From: JAEZBP01 sp963832725 | Lineage (GTDB): Bacteria; Myxococcota_A; Polyangia; Polyangiales; Sandaracinaceae | DNA: 64,000 nt | Assembly (NCBI GenBank): GCA_963832725.1 | Contig: CAWHVG010000003.1 | Location: forward strand, 1,054,001 to 1,118,000 | Direction: 5' to 3' | Shown here: positions 57,818-64,000 of the stretch, piece after piece | Layout of the letters: each line of letters begins with the position of its first letter | Numbering within the stretch: the first letter of the stretch is position 1 | Translations under genes and position numbers: made by a program | Notes under the pieces: generated by a model | Told to the model about the DNA's origin: nothing | The model's input: only the letters and a program-made list of their open reading frames with translations | Database searches by the model: none

Positions 57818-59721
57818 CGCGCGGCTCCCGGCGCGCGGAAGAACACGGCCGCCAGCGGCGGGAGGGTGATCGCCATCGAAGCCGGCCGGCCGTGCATCGA
57901 TCGGGCCTCCGCCACCACCCGCCCGAGGTTGCCGACGCCACTGCCACCATAGGCCTCGGCGTCGGTGTTGAGCACCTCTTCCCAGTGCCCCTCGAGCGGC
58001 ACCCCGACGCGATGGTCGTAGCGGACCACCGGCGTGAAGTTGAGCACGACCAGGATGGGCGCTTCGCCCTCGCCGCCCAGACGCAAGAAGCTCAGGATGC
58101 TGTGATCGGCGTCGCTGCCGTCGATCCACGCGAACCCGCTCGGATCGGTGTCACGGGCGTGGAGCGCCGGCTCGTCGCGATAGAGCCGGTTGAGATCGGC
58201 GAGCAGTCGCCCGATCCCGGCGTGCGGAGGCTCCTCTTCGAGGTGCCAGTCGAGGCTGGAGTCGTGATTCCACTCGCGCCACTGAGCGAGCTCGCTGCCC
58301 ATGAAGAGGAGCTTCTTGCCAGGCTGCGCGAACATCGAGCCGAAGAGGAGGCGAAGGTTGGCGAACTTCTGCCAGCGATCGCCAGGCATCTTGTTGATCA
58401 GCGAGCCCTTGCCGTGGACGACCTCGTCGTGGCTCAGCGGGAGCACGAAGTTCTCGTGGAATGCGTAGAGCGAGCGGAAGGTGATCTCGTTGTGATGGTA
58501 GCGGCGGTAGAGCGGATCGCGCTCCAGGTAGCGGAGCGTGTCGTGCATCCAGCCCATGTCCCACTTCAGGCCGAAGCCCAGGCCGCCGACGTAGGTGGGC
58601 CGTGACACCATCGGCCACGAGGTCGACTCCTCGGCGATGGTGGCGACGTCGGGATGGGCCGCGTAGACCGCCTCGTTCACCTGCCGCAGGAGGCTCGTGG
58701 CCTCCGTGTTCTCCCGCCCGCCGTGCTCGTTCGGGATCCATTCGCCTTCGTCGCGCGAATAATCGAGGTAAAGCATCGACGCGACGCCGTCCACGCGCAG
58801 TCCGTCGGCGTGGTAACGGTCGAGCCAGAACATCGCGCTCGAGAGCAAGAAGCTCCGCACCTCGTGGCGCCCGTAGTTGAAGATGTAGCTGCGCCAATCG
58901 GGGTGGAAGCCCTTGCGCGGATCCGCGTGCTCGTAGAGGTGGGTTCCGTCGAAGTCGCCGAGGCCGTGGGCGTCGGTCGGGAAGTGAGCCGGCACCCAGT
59001 CGAGGATCACGCCGATCCCCTCTCGGTGCAGGTAGTCGATCAGGAACATCAGGTCCTGCGGCGTGCCGAAGCGGTGGGTCGGCGCGAAGTAGCCCGTGAC
59101 CTGATAGCCCCAGGAGCCGGCGAATGGATGCTCCATCACCGGCAGGAGCTCCACGTGGGTGAAGCCGAGCTTGCGGACGTGCGCGGCCAAGAGCGGGGCC
59201 ATCTCGCGATAGCCGAGCGAGCGCTCGCCCTCCTCGGGGACCCGCCGCCACGAGCCGAGGTGCACCTCGTAGATGCTCATCGGCGCGCCGAGGCCGTTTC
59301 GTTCGCCGCGCGTGCGCATCCACTCTGCGTCGCCCCACGCGTAGTCCAGGTCCCACACGATGGAAGCGGTGTGCGGGGGCGTCTCGTGCAGGAAACCGTA
59401 GGGATCGGCTTTCTGCTGCACCTGCCCGGCTCGACCCTCGATCCGGTACTTGTAGAGCTCGCCCCTGCCGATGCCGGGGACGAAGCCCTCCCAGATGCCG
59501 CTCACGCCCCGCGACGAGAGCGGCGTCCTCCCGGCCTGCCAGCCGTTGAAGTCGCCCACGACGTCGACGGCGCGGGCATCCGGCGCCCACACGGCGAACG
59601 CGGTGCCCTCCCTGCCGTCCTCGTCGCGTCCGATGTGGGCGCCGAGGCGCTCGTAGAGGCGCTGGTGGGTGCCCTCGTTGAAGAGGTGGAGGTCTTGGTC
59701 CGAAATACGGCTCTGGGCCAT
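57814..59721 (-). CDS. glgB: 1,4-alpha-glucan branching enzyme
   Basis: 635 residues from ATG 59721. CBM48 N-terminal domain ('FAVWAPDARAVDVVGDFNGW'), then a GH13 (beta/alpha)8 barrel: 'VELLPVMEHPFAGSWGYQ', 'VILDWVPAHFPTD', nucleophile Asp in 'DGLRVDGVASMLYLDYSR', acid/base Glu in 'IAEESTSWP', and 'LSHDEVVHGKGS'. A C-terminal beta-domain follows. It introduces alpha-1,6 branches into glycogen or maltodextrin. The GH57 gene is translationally coupled to its 3' end. No other glg genes are in the window. Confidence 0.96.
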   Translation of the reverse strand: MAQSRISDQDLHLFNEGTHQRLYERLGAHIGRDEDGREGTAFAVWAPDARAVDVVGDFNGWQAGRTPLSSRGVSGIWEGFVPGIGRGELYKYRIEGRAGQVQQKADPYGFLHETPPHTASIVWDLDYAWGDAEWMRTRGERNGLGAPMSIYEVHLGSWRRVPEEGERSLGYREMAPLLAAHVRKLGFTHVELLPVMEHPFAGSWGYQVTGYFAPTHRFGTPQDLMFLIDYLHREGIGVILDWVPAHFPTDAHGLGDFDGTHLYEHADPRKGFHPDWRSYIFNYGRHEVRSFLLSSAMFWLDRYHADGLRVDGVASMLYLDYSRDEGEWIPNEHGGRENTEATSLLRQVNEAVYAAHPDVATIAEESTSWPMVSRPTYVGGLGFGLKWDMGWMHDTLRYLERDPLYRRYHHNEITFRSLYAFHENFVLPLSHDEVVHGKGSLINKMPGDRWQKFANLRLLFGSMFAQPGKKLLFMGSELAQWREWNHDSSLDWHLEEEPPHAGIGRLLADLNRLYRDEPALHARDTDPSGFAWIDGSDADHSILSFLRLGGEGEAPILVVLNFTPVVRYDHRVGVPLEGHWEEVLNTDAEAYGGSGVGNLGRVVAEARSMHGRPASMAITLPPLAAVFFRAPGAAR

Positions 59722-59731
59722 GGCGGGGCGA

Positions 59732-59737
59732 GATGTA
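59732..59737 (-). promoter_or_regulatory. Extended -10-like TGC-TACATC before glgB
   Basis: TACATC preceded by TGC ends 10 bp before the glgB ATG. It is weaker than the other examples, but the same spacing and TGC extension recur at 6859 and 16864. Confidence 0.3.
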
Positions 59738-59838
59738 GCAGGTCGGCTCGCCCGGGTCGCCCGTCCTCGCGCGGCAACCGCTCGAGCCTTGCCATGCTGC
59801 GTCGGGTCCACTAGGGTCGCGGCCTTCCGGAGGTCAGG

Positions 59839-60156
59839 ATGCGACGGCTTTGGATTATGTTCGCGGCGCTCGCCGCGCTCGCTGGCTGCAACTCGGGCTC
59901 GATTGGCTCGCAGTGCAACGGCGGACCCTACGACACCAGCCTCTGCGAGCAGGGCGCCATCTGCACGCCCGCGCGCTCCGCGACGACCTCGCCCGGCACC
60001 GCCGCCAACCCTGACCGCGCGTTCTGCCGCAAGACCTGCACGGACGAGTCCGAGTGTACCGACACCCCCGGCTTCGACTGCCTGGAGGTCCCCGGCTCGA
60101 TGCAGCGCGCCTGCCAGCCGGGCAGCAGCAGCACGGCGTCGGACGGCGGGATCTGA
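59839..60156 (+). CDS. Small Cys-rich lipoprotein
   Basis: 105 residues, ATG 59839 with GGAGGTCAGG upstream. Signal peptide with lipobox 'ALAGC'. The short mature chain has eight further Cys residues in pairs ('GSQCNGG', 'SLCEQGAICTP', 'FCRKTCTDESECTDTPGFDC'), like the Cys modules of the larger surface proteins at 14.3 and 21.8 kb. Divergent from glgB across 117 bp; tetR follows 20 bp after its stop. Confidence 0.78.
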   Translation: MRRLWIMFAALAALAGCNSGSIGSQCNGGPYDTSLCEQGAICTPARSATTSPGTAANPDRAFCRKTCTDESECTDTPGFDCLEVPGSMQRACQPGSSSTASDGGI

Positions 60157-60176
60157 GCGGGTCCCTCGGGCCCGCG

Positions 60177-60788
60177 ATGCGCTACAAGAAGTCGGCCATC
60201 AGCGCAGCGCAGATCGTGGCGGCGGCGACACGCGCCATCGCCCGCAAGGGATACGCGCGCACGAGCCTGAACGACATCGCGCGCGAAGCCGGCATGAGCA
60301 AAGGGGCCGTCCACTATCACTTCCCCACCAAGGAAGTGCTGGTGGCGAAGGTGCTCGAGACGGCCTGCGACGCCGTCGCCGAGCGCACCAAGGACGCGTG
60401 GCAGCGCGGCGGGAACGACCCGCTCGAGGCGCTCCGCGCGTCGGTGCGCGAGCTCTGGGCCGTCCGCACCACCCGCTCCGACGAGGTCGCGGTGGTCGCG
60501 GATCTCTTGGCGCAGGCCCTCCACGACGAGTCGCTCCGCCCTCAGCTCGCGGGCTACTACCGCTTCGCGTCGGCGCAGACCACCGAGCACCTGGTGACGG
60601 CGATGGCCGGGTTCGGGATGCGGCCGAGGGTCAGCCCCGAGCTGGTCCCGCGGCTCTTGCTCGGGCTGCTCGACGGGCTGGTGATGCAGGTCTTCGTGGA
60701 TCCCGAGATCATCGACGCCGATGAGCTGGTGCGCTCGGTGGAGCTCATCGCGGGCGCCCTCTTCGAGCTGGTGCCGCCGGAGGCGTGA
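60177..60788 (+). CDS. TetR/AcrR-family transcriptional regulator
   Basis: 203 residues from ATG 60177. N-terminal helix-turn-helix 'TSLNDIAREAGMSKGAVHYH' and 'FPTKEVLVAKVL' match TetR DNA-binding domains. The helical C-terminal ligand domain is unremarkable ('VVADLLAQALHDESLRPQLA'). The target is unknown. It is followed after one base by holB, so it may share the transcript. The preceding lipoprotein gene could be regulated, but no operator palindrome stood out. Confidence 0.9.
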   Translation: MRYKKSAISAAQIVAAATRAIARKGYARTSLNDIAREAGMSKGAVHYHFPTKEVLVAKVLETACDAVAERTKDAWQRGGNDPLEALRASVRELWAVRTTRSDEVAVVADLLAQALHDESLRPQLAGYYRFASAQTTEHLVTAMAGFGMRPRVSPELVPRLLLGLLDGLVMQVFVDPEIIDADELVRSVELIAGALFELVPPEA

Positions 60789-60789
60789 C

Positions 60790-61761
60790 GTGAGCGGGTT
60801 CGAGGGCATCGAGGCGCAGGCGACGGCGATCGGCATCCTGGAGCGGGCGGCGGCGCACGATCGAGTCGCGTCGGCCTATCTCTTCGAGGGGCCGAGCGGC
60901 GTCGGCAAGGAGCGCACCGCGATCGCGCTGGCGCAGCACGTGCTCGACGGCGCCGAGGGCATCCGGCGGCGCGTCGCCGAGGGCAGCCACCCGGACGTGC
61001 GCACCTTTCGGCCTCGCGACGAGGGCAAGCGGAACATCCAGGTCGAGCAGCTCCGCGAGGAGATCCTCCCCTTCGCGCAGTACGCGCCCTTCGAGGCGAA
61101 GGCGGCGTTCGTGATCTTTCCGGAGGCGGACGTCTCCTTTCCCGAGCACCCCCCCGAGTCGGCCAACGCGCTCTTGAAGACGCTGGAGGAGCCGCGGGCC
61201 GGCGTGCACTTCGTGCTCCTCAGCGAGCGGCCCGACCGCCTGCTCCCGACCATTCGCTCGCGCTGCCAGCGGGTGCGCTTCGGCCGGCTGCCGGCGGCGG
61301 TGCTGGACGGGATCCTGAGCGCCCACGGCGTGGACGAAGAGGCGCGGGGGCCGGCGATCGCGCTGGCCGACGGGCGCGCGGACCGGGCGATCGCGCTGGC
61401 CGACGGCGGCGCCCAGCATCTGCTCGAGCGCGCGCTGGAGCTGGACGAGATCAGCACCCGCGGCGGGCCGGGCGCGCTGGTGAAGGCGGCCGAGCAACTC
61501 GCACGCGGCGACGAGCTGGCGGCCGTCCTCGACGCATTGGTCACGTTCTACCGCGACGTGGCGGCCGCTTCGCTTGGCCTGCCCGACGATGCGCTGGCGT
61601 TCCGCCACAGCGGGGCGATGATCCGGGAGCGCGCGGAGCGCCTCGGCGCGCGGCGCGCCGCGGAGCGGGTGGAGGCGATCGCGGAGGCCCGGCTGGCGCT
61701 GGAGCGCAACGCGAACGCCGAGATCACGCTCGACGCGCTGCTCTTCGAAGCGCGCGTCTGA
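60790..61761 (+). CDS. holB: DNA polymerase III delta' subunit
   Basis: 323 residues from GTG 60790. It is part of the clamp-loader. AAA+ features: 'AYLFEGPSGVGKERTAIALA' (P-loop), 'VIFPEADVSF' (degenerate Walker B), 'ESANALLKTLEEPRAGVHFV' and 'LLSERPDRLLPTIRSRCQRV' (SRC sensor 1 motif). There are no zinc-binding Cys residues. The C-terminal collar is present. Position directly after tetR is unusual; many bacteria place holB beside tmk. Confidence 0.88.
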   Translation: MSGFEGIEAQATAIGILERAAAHDRVASAYLFEGPSGVGKERTAIALAQHVLDGAEGIRRRVAEGSHPDVRTFRPRDEGKRNIQVEQLREEILPFAQYAPFEAKAAFVIFPEADVSFPEHPPESANALLKTLEEPRAGVHFVLLSERPDRLLPTIRSRCQRVRFGRLPAAVLDGILSAHGVDEEARGPAIALADGRADRAIALADGGAQHLLERALELDEISTRGGPGALVKAAEQLARGDELAAVLDALVTFYRDVAAASLGLPDDALAFRHSGAMIRERAERLGARRAAERVEAIAEARLALERNANAEITLDALLFEARV

Positions 61762-61859
61762 CCCGCGGCGAGCTCTCATCCTCGGGCGGTCTCGCAACGG
61801 TTCCGCGACCGGATGCCGCGCTGACCGGCCGCTGCTACCTCTGAGCGGAGGAGCCCGCC

Positions 61860-62906
61860 ATGTTCTTCCCGCCTCTCCGCCCGCACTTCGACGCCGCCCT
61901 GCGGGACGTCGCCGCCAAGAGCGCACGCGCACGCGCGTTGGCCGCCGAGGCGCTGGCCGATGCGCCGGACGGTCGCGAGACGGAGGCGCGCGAGGCGCTG
62001 TGCAGGCTGGCCGACGATCCCGCCTCCGAGGTCCGCGCCGCAGCCCTGGCCAGCTTGGGCAAGCTCGGCGATCCGGAGGGGCTCGATCTGGTGCTCGCCC
62101 GCTTCGAGGACGGCGACCCCATGGTGCGGCAGATCGCCCTGATCGCCGCCGCCGAGATCGGCGACGGGCGCGCCCTCGGCCCGCTGAAGCGCGCCCTCGA
62201 GGACGAGCGCGCCGACGTGCGCTTTCAAGCCGTGGCGTCGCTGGCGATGCTGGCGCCGGATCACGCCGTGAAGCCCCTGTCGAAGCGGGTCGACGACGAC
62301 GATCCCGAGGTCCGCGCGCACCTGGCCGACGCGCTCGGCTCGCTGGAGCGGCCCGAGGCCGCCCTTCCGCTGGCCCGCCTGCTCGAGGATGGATCGCCGC
62401 CGGTTCGCCGAGCCGCCGCGGTCGGCCTGGCGCGGATCGGTGACGCACGCGGAGTGCCCGCCCTGATCGACGCGCTGGACGACGACGAGCGCTTCTTCGA
62501 GGCCGCGTGGGGCTTGGGCGAGCTGGGCGCGCGAGAAGCGGTCGAGCCGCTGGCCAAGATCGCGAACGCGTTCCTCAAGCCGCTGGCGTTCAAAGCGGCG
62601 GCGGCGGCCGCGCTGGTGCGGCTCGGGGATCGGCGCGGGGTCGAAGTGCTCCGCGGCGTGCTCGGCGCGCTGCGATCGGACGCGCGGAGCTATGCGGTGG
62701 AGCTGATCGGTGAGCTCGGGCTCGACGAGTTGGCCGACGACGTCGTCGCCCTGGCCGTCCGGGCGCGAGGCGCCGATCCCGTCGTGGTGGCCCGCACGCT
62801 GGCGAAGCTGGCCGACGCGAGCCCGGCCGCCCGGGGCGCGCTCGAAGCGATGGCCCGGCGAGGGGACGAGGCCGGCCGTACGGCGAAGGTCCTCCTAGGA
62901 GCCTGA
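61860..62906 (+). CDS. HEAT-repeat protein
   Basis: 348 residues, ATG 61860 with GGAGGAG upstream. Eight or more HEAT/PBS-lyase-type helical repeats, e.g. 'ALCRLADDPASEVRAAALAS', 'LVLARFEDGDPMVRQIALIA', 'LKRALEDERADVRFQAVASL', 'LARLLEDGSPPVRRAAAVGL'. No signal peptide or membrane span. It is likely a cytoplasmic scaffold or an adaptor for a partner enzyme. It is 98 bp after holB. Confidence 0.85.
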   Translation: MFFPPLRPHFDAALRDVAAKSARARALAAEALADAPDGRETEAREALCRLADDPASEVRAAALASLGKLGDPEGLDLVLARFEDGDPMVRQIALIAAAEIGDGRALGPLKRALEDERADVRFQAVASLAMLAPDHAVKPLSKRVDDDDPEVRAHLADALGSLERPEAALPLARLLEDGSPPVRRAAAVGLARIGDARGVPALIDALDDDERFFEAAWGLGELGAREAVEPLAKIANAFLKPLAFKAAAAAALVRLGDRRGVEVLRGVLGALRSDARSYAVELIGELGLDELADDVVALAVRARGADPVVVARTLAKLADASPAARGALEAMARRGDEAGRTAKVLLGA

Positions 62907-63000
62907 CGGAGGCGCAAAAAAGCAAAGTGCTTGCACGGCCGCGTGGCCCGCGTCATGTTCGGCGCCCTTCGCGCGTGGGGTGCGAGGACCGCCTCACGCT

Positions 63001-63028
63001 TGACGGCGACCGTGCCCCAACTATCCTT
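63001..63028 (+). promoter_or_regulatory. Sigma70-type promoter of rplC
   Basis: -35 TTGACG (63001-63006), 16-bp spacer, -10 TATCCT (63023-63028). This is the best -35/-10 pair in the window. It predicts a start near 63035 and a ~22-base leader containing AGGTAG before the ATG. Confidence 0.6.
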
Positions 63029-63056
63029 CGCGCCTCTTCGTCTCCAGGTAGCACCC

Positions 63057-63731
63057 ATGAACACGCACCCCGGCCTCATCGGCAAGAAGCTCGGAAACAC
63101 GCAGGTCTTCCAGGAAGACGGGAACATCGTCCGCGTGACGGTGGTCCGGGTCGGGCCCTGCGCGATCGTCGGAAAGCGCACGGTGGACACGGACGGCTAC
63201 TCGGCGCTGATCCTCGGGTTCGAGGACGCGGCCGAGAAGCACGTGCGGAAGCCCCAGCAGGGCTTCTTCCAGAAGTCGGGCGTCGCCGCAAAGAAGACGC
63301 TGCGCGAGTTCCGCCTCCCGGCGGACGAGGTCGCGAAGTACGAGGTCGGTCAGGAGCTGAAGCCCTCCGAGGTCTTCTCGGTCGGCCAGTTCGTCGACGT
63401 CGCCGGCACCAGCAAGGGCCGCGGCTTCACCGGCGTCATGAAGCGCTGGAACTTCAAGGGCAGCAAGAGCCAGACGCACGGCACCCACGAGTACCAGCGT
63501 CACGGCGGCTCCATCGGCACCAACATGACGCCCGGCCGCACGCTGCCGAACGTCAAGATGCCCGGCCAGCACGGCGCCGAGCGCGTGACCATCCTCAACC
63601 TGAAGGTCGCCCGCGTGATGGACGAGGAGCAGCTCGTGCTGATCGAGGGCTCCGTCCCGGGCCCCAAGAACGGCTACGTGACGGTCCGCGGCGCCATCAA
63701 AAAAGACGGCGGCGTGAAGGCCGCGAGCTGA
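63057..63731 (+). CDS. rplC: 50S ribosomal protein L3
   Basis: 224 residues from ATG 63057. The frame is open upstream to 62931, but the ribosome site AGGTAG and the conserved start 'LIGKKLGNTQVFQEDG' fit 63057. Signatures: 'VDVAGTSKGRGFTGVMKRW', 'RHGGSIGTNMTPGRTLPN', 'KMPGQHGAERVTILNLKV'. L3 nucleates 50S assembly near the peptidyl-transferase centre. It normally lies in the S10 operon after rpsJ; here the upstream gene is a HEAT protein and the downstream gene is an rRNA methyltransferase. Confidence 0.96.
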   Translation: MNTHPGLIGKKLGNTQVFQEDGNIVRVTVVRVGPCAIVGKRTVDTDGYSALILGFEDAAEKHVRKPQQGFFQKSGVAAKKTLREFRLPADEVAKYEVGQELKPSEVFSVGQFVDVAGTSKGRGFTGVMKRWNFKGSKSQTHGTHEYQRHGGSIGTNMTPGRTLPNVKMPGQHGAERVTILNLKVARVMDEEQLVLIEGSVPGPKNGYVTVRGAIKKDGGVKAAS

Positions 63732-63738
63732 GCGCGCC

Positions 63739-64000
63739 ATGGCCCGCTCCAAGCGGCGCCACCAGGATCGATTCGGGCGGCGGGCCAAACGTGAAGGCTA
63801 CGCCGCCCGCTCCGTTTACAAGCTGCAGGAGATCGACGCGAAGGTCGGCCTCTTGCGCCGCGGCGCGCGCGTGCTCGACCTGGGCGCCTACCCCGGCTCC
63901 TGGACGGCGTACGCGGCCGAGCGCGTCCAACAGGAGGGAAAGGTCCTCGGGTTGGACCTGACCAAGTTCCGAGGCGTCTTGCCGCCGCACGCCGAGATCG
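63739..64000 (+). CDS. rlmE: RlmE/FtsJ-type 23S rRNA 2'-O-methyltransferase (5' part)
   Basis: Starts 7 bp after rplC and runs off the window. The N-terminal ~87 residues match RlmE: 'GYAARSVYKLQEIDAKVGLL' with the conserved Ser-x-Tyr-Lys-Leu, and SAM-binding 'VLDLGAYPGSWTAYAAERV' followed by 'VLGLDLTKF'. RlmE methylates U2552 of 23S rRNA late in 50S assembly, so the link with rplC is sensible. RlmE assignment over other FtsJ members is likely but the C-terminus is missing. Confidence 0.85.
   Translation, partial: MARSKRRHQDRFGRRAKREGYAARSVYKLQEIDAKVGLLRRGARVLDLGAYPGSWTAYAAERVQQEGKVLGLDLTKFRGVLPPHAEI

Overview
The window looks like chromosomal DNA of a large-genome, very GC-rich myxobacterium (Myxococcota, perhaps Polyangia; inferred from content, no marker search was possible). 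Signs of this are a MYXO-CTERM-type C-terminus (21800-23047), Cys-rich 'S-x-A-D-C' surface lipoproteins with DAG/Gly linkers, a Ser/Thr protein kinase with one membrane span, DUF4388 receiver proteins and a TonB/AgmX-like protein. No rRNA, tRNA, CRISPR array, prophage or intact insertion sequence was seen.

Layout. 1-9.8 kb: the end of a VWA_CoxE-type protein, a convergent Ser/Thr kinase, hisS coupled to an exported repeat protein, an exported AMIN-like protein and a tandem pair of 7-TM histidine kinases. 9.8-16.8 kb (minus strand): DUF3604 hydrolase, sulfatase-family lipoprotein, Cys-rich lipoprotein with a cytochrome-like tail, and obgE. 16.9-28.6 kb: a large receiver/DUF4388 protein with an Asp-Ser repeat, queG, the MYXO-CTERM protein, a TonB-like protein, a YXWGXW lipoprotein, a UDPGP-type uridylyltransferase and a lipoprotein. 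28.7-35.1 kb (minus): CBM9-like protein, rlmN, dapD and a large lipoprotein. 35.3-42.8 kb (minus): a central-carbon block xerD, icd-sucC-sucD, zinc-ribbon membrane protein, mdh, ndk. 42.8-54.1 kb: an outer-membrane barrel fusion, a glutamine-amidotransferase homologue without its nucleophile, cutA, a patatin, a TPR protein, and efp-epmA. 54.4-64 kb: mazG, a badly broken GH57/DUF3536 gene coupled to glgB, a Cys-rich lipoprotein, tetR, holB, a HEAT protein, and rplC next to rlmE.

Genes that work together: icd-sucC-sucD plus mdh (TCA cycle, with ndk recycling nucleotides); efp and epmA (EF-P and its lysylating enzyme); glgB, the GH57 gene and possibly the UDPGP enzyme (alpha-glucan and sugar-nucleotide metabolism); and the two histidine kinases. 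Many starts are GTG, and 4-bp GTGA/ATGA overlaps recur (hisS/3978, HK1/HK2, cutA/47816, glgB/GH57).

Two window-wide patterns matter. First, seven or more genes carry single-base frameshifts, and most become intact if an observed GAATC/GATTC is read as GATC; this looks like a sequencing artefact at GATC sites, not gene decay. Second, a ~170-bp element with terminal inverted repeats occurs twice, in the same orientation, just upstream of hisS and of the TonB-like gene. It has no coding capacity and may be a MITE or a structured leader.
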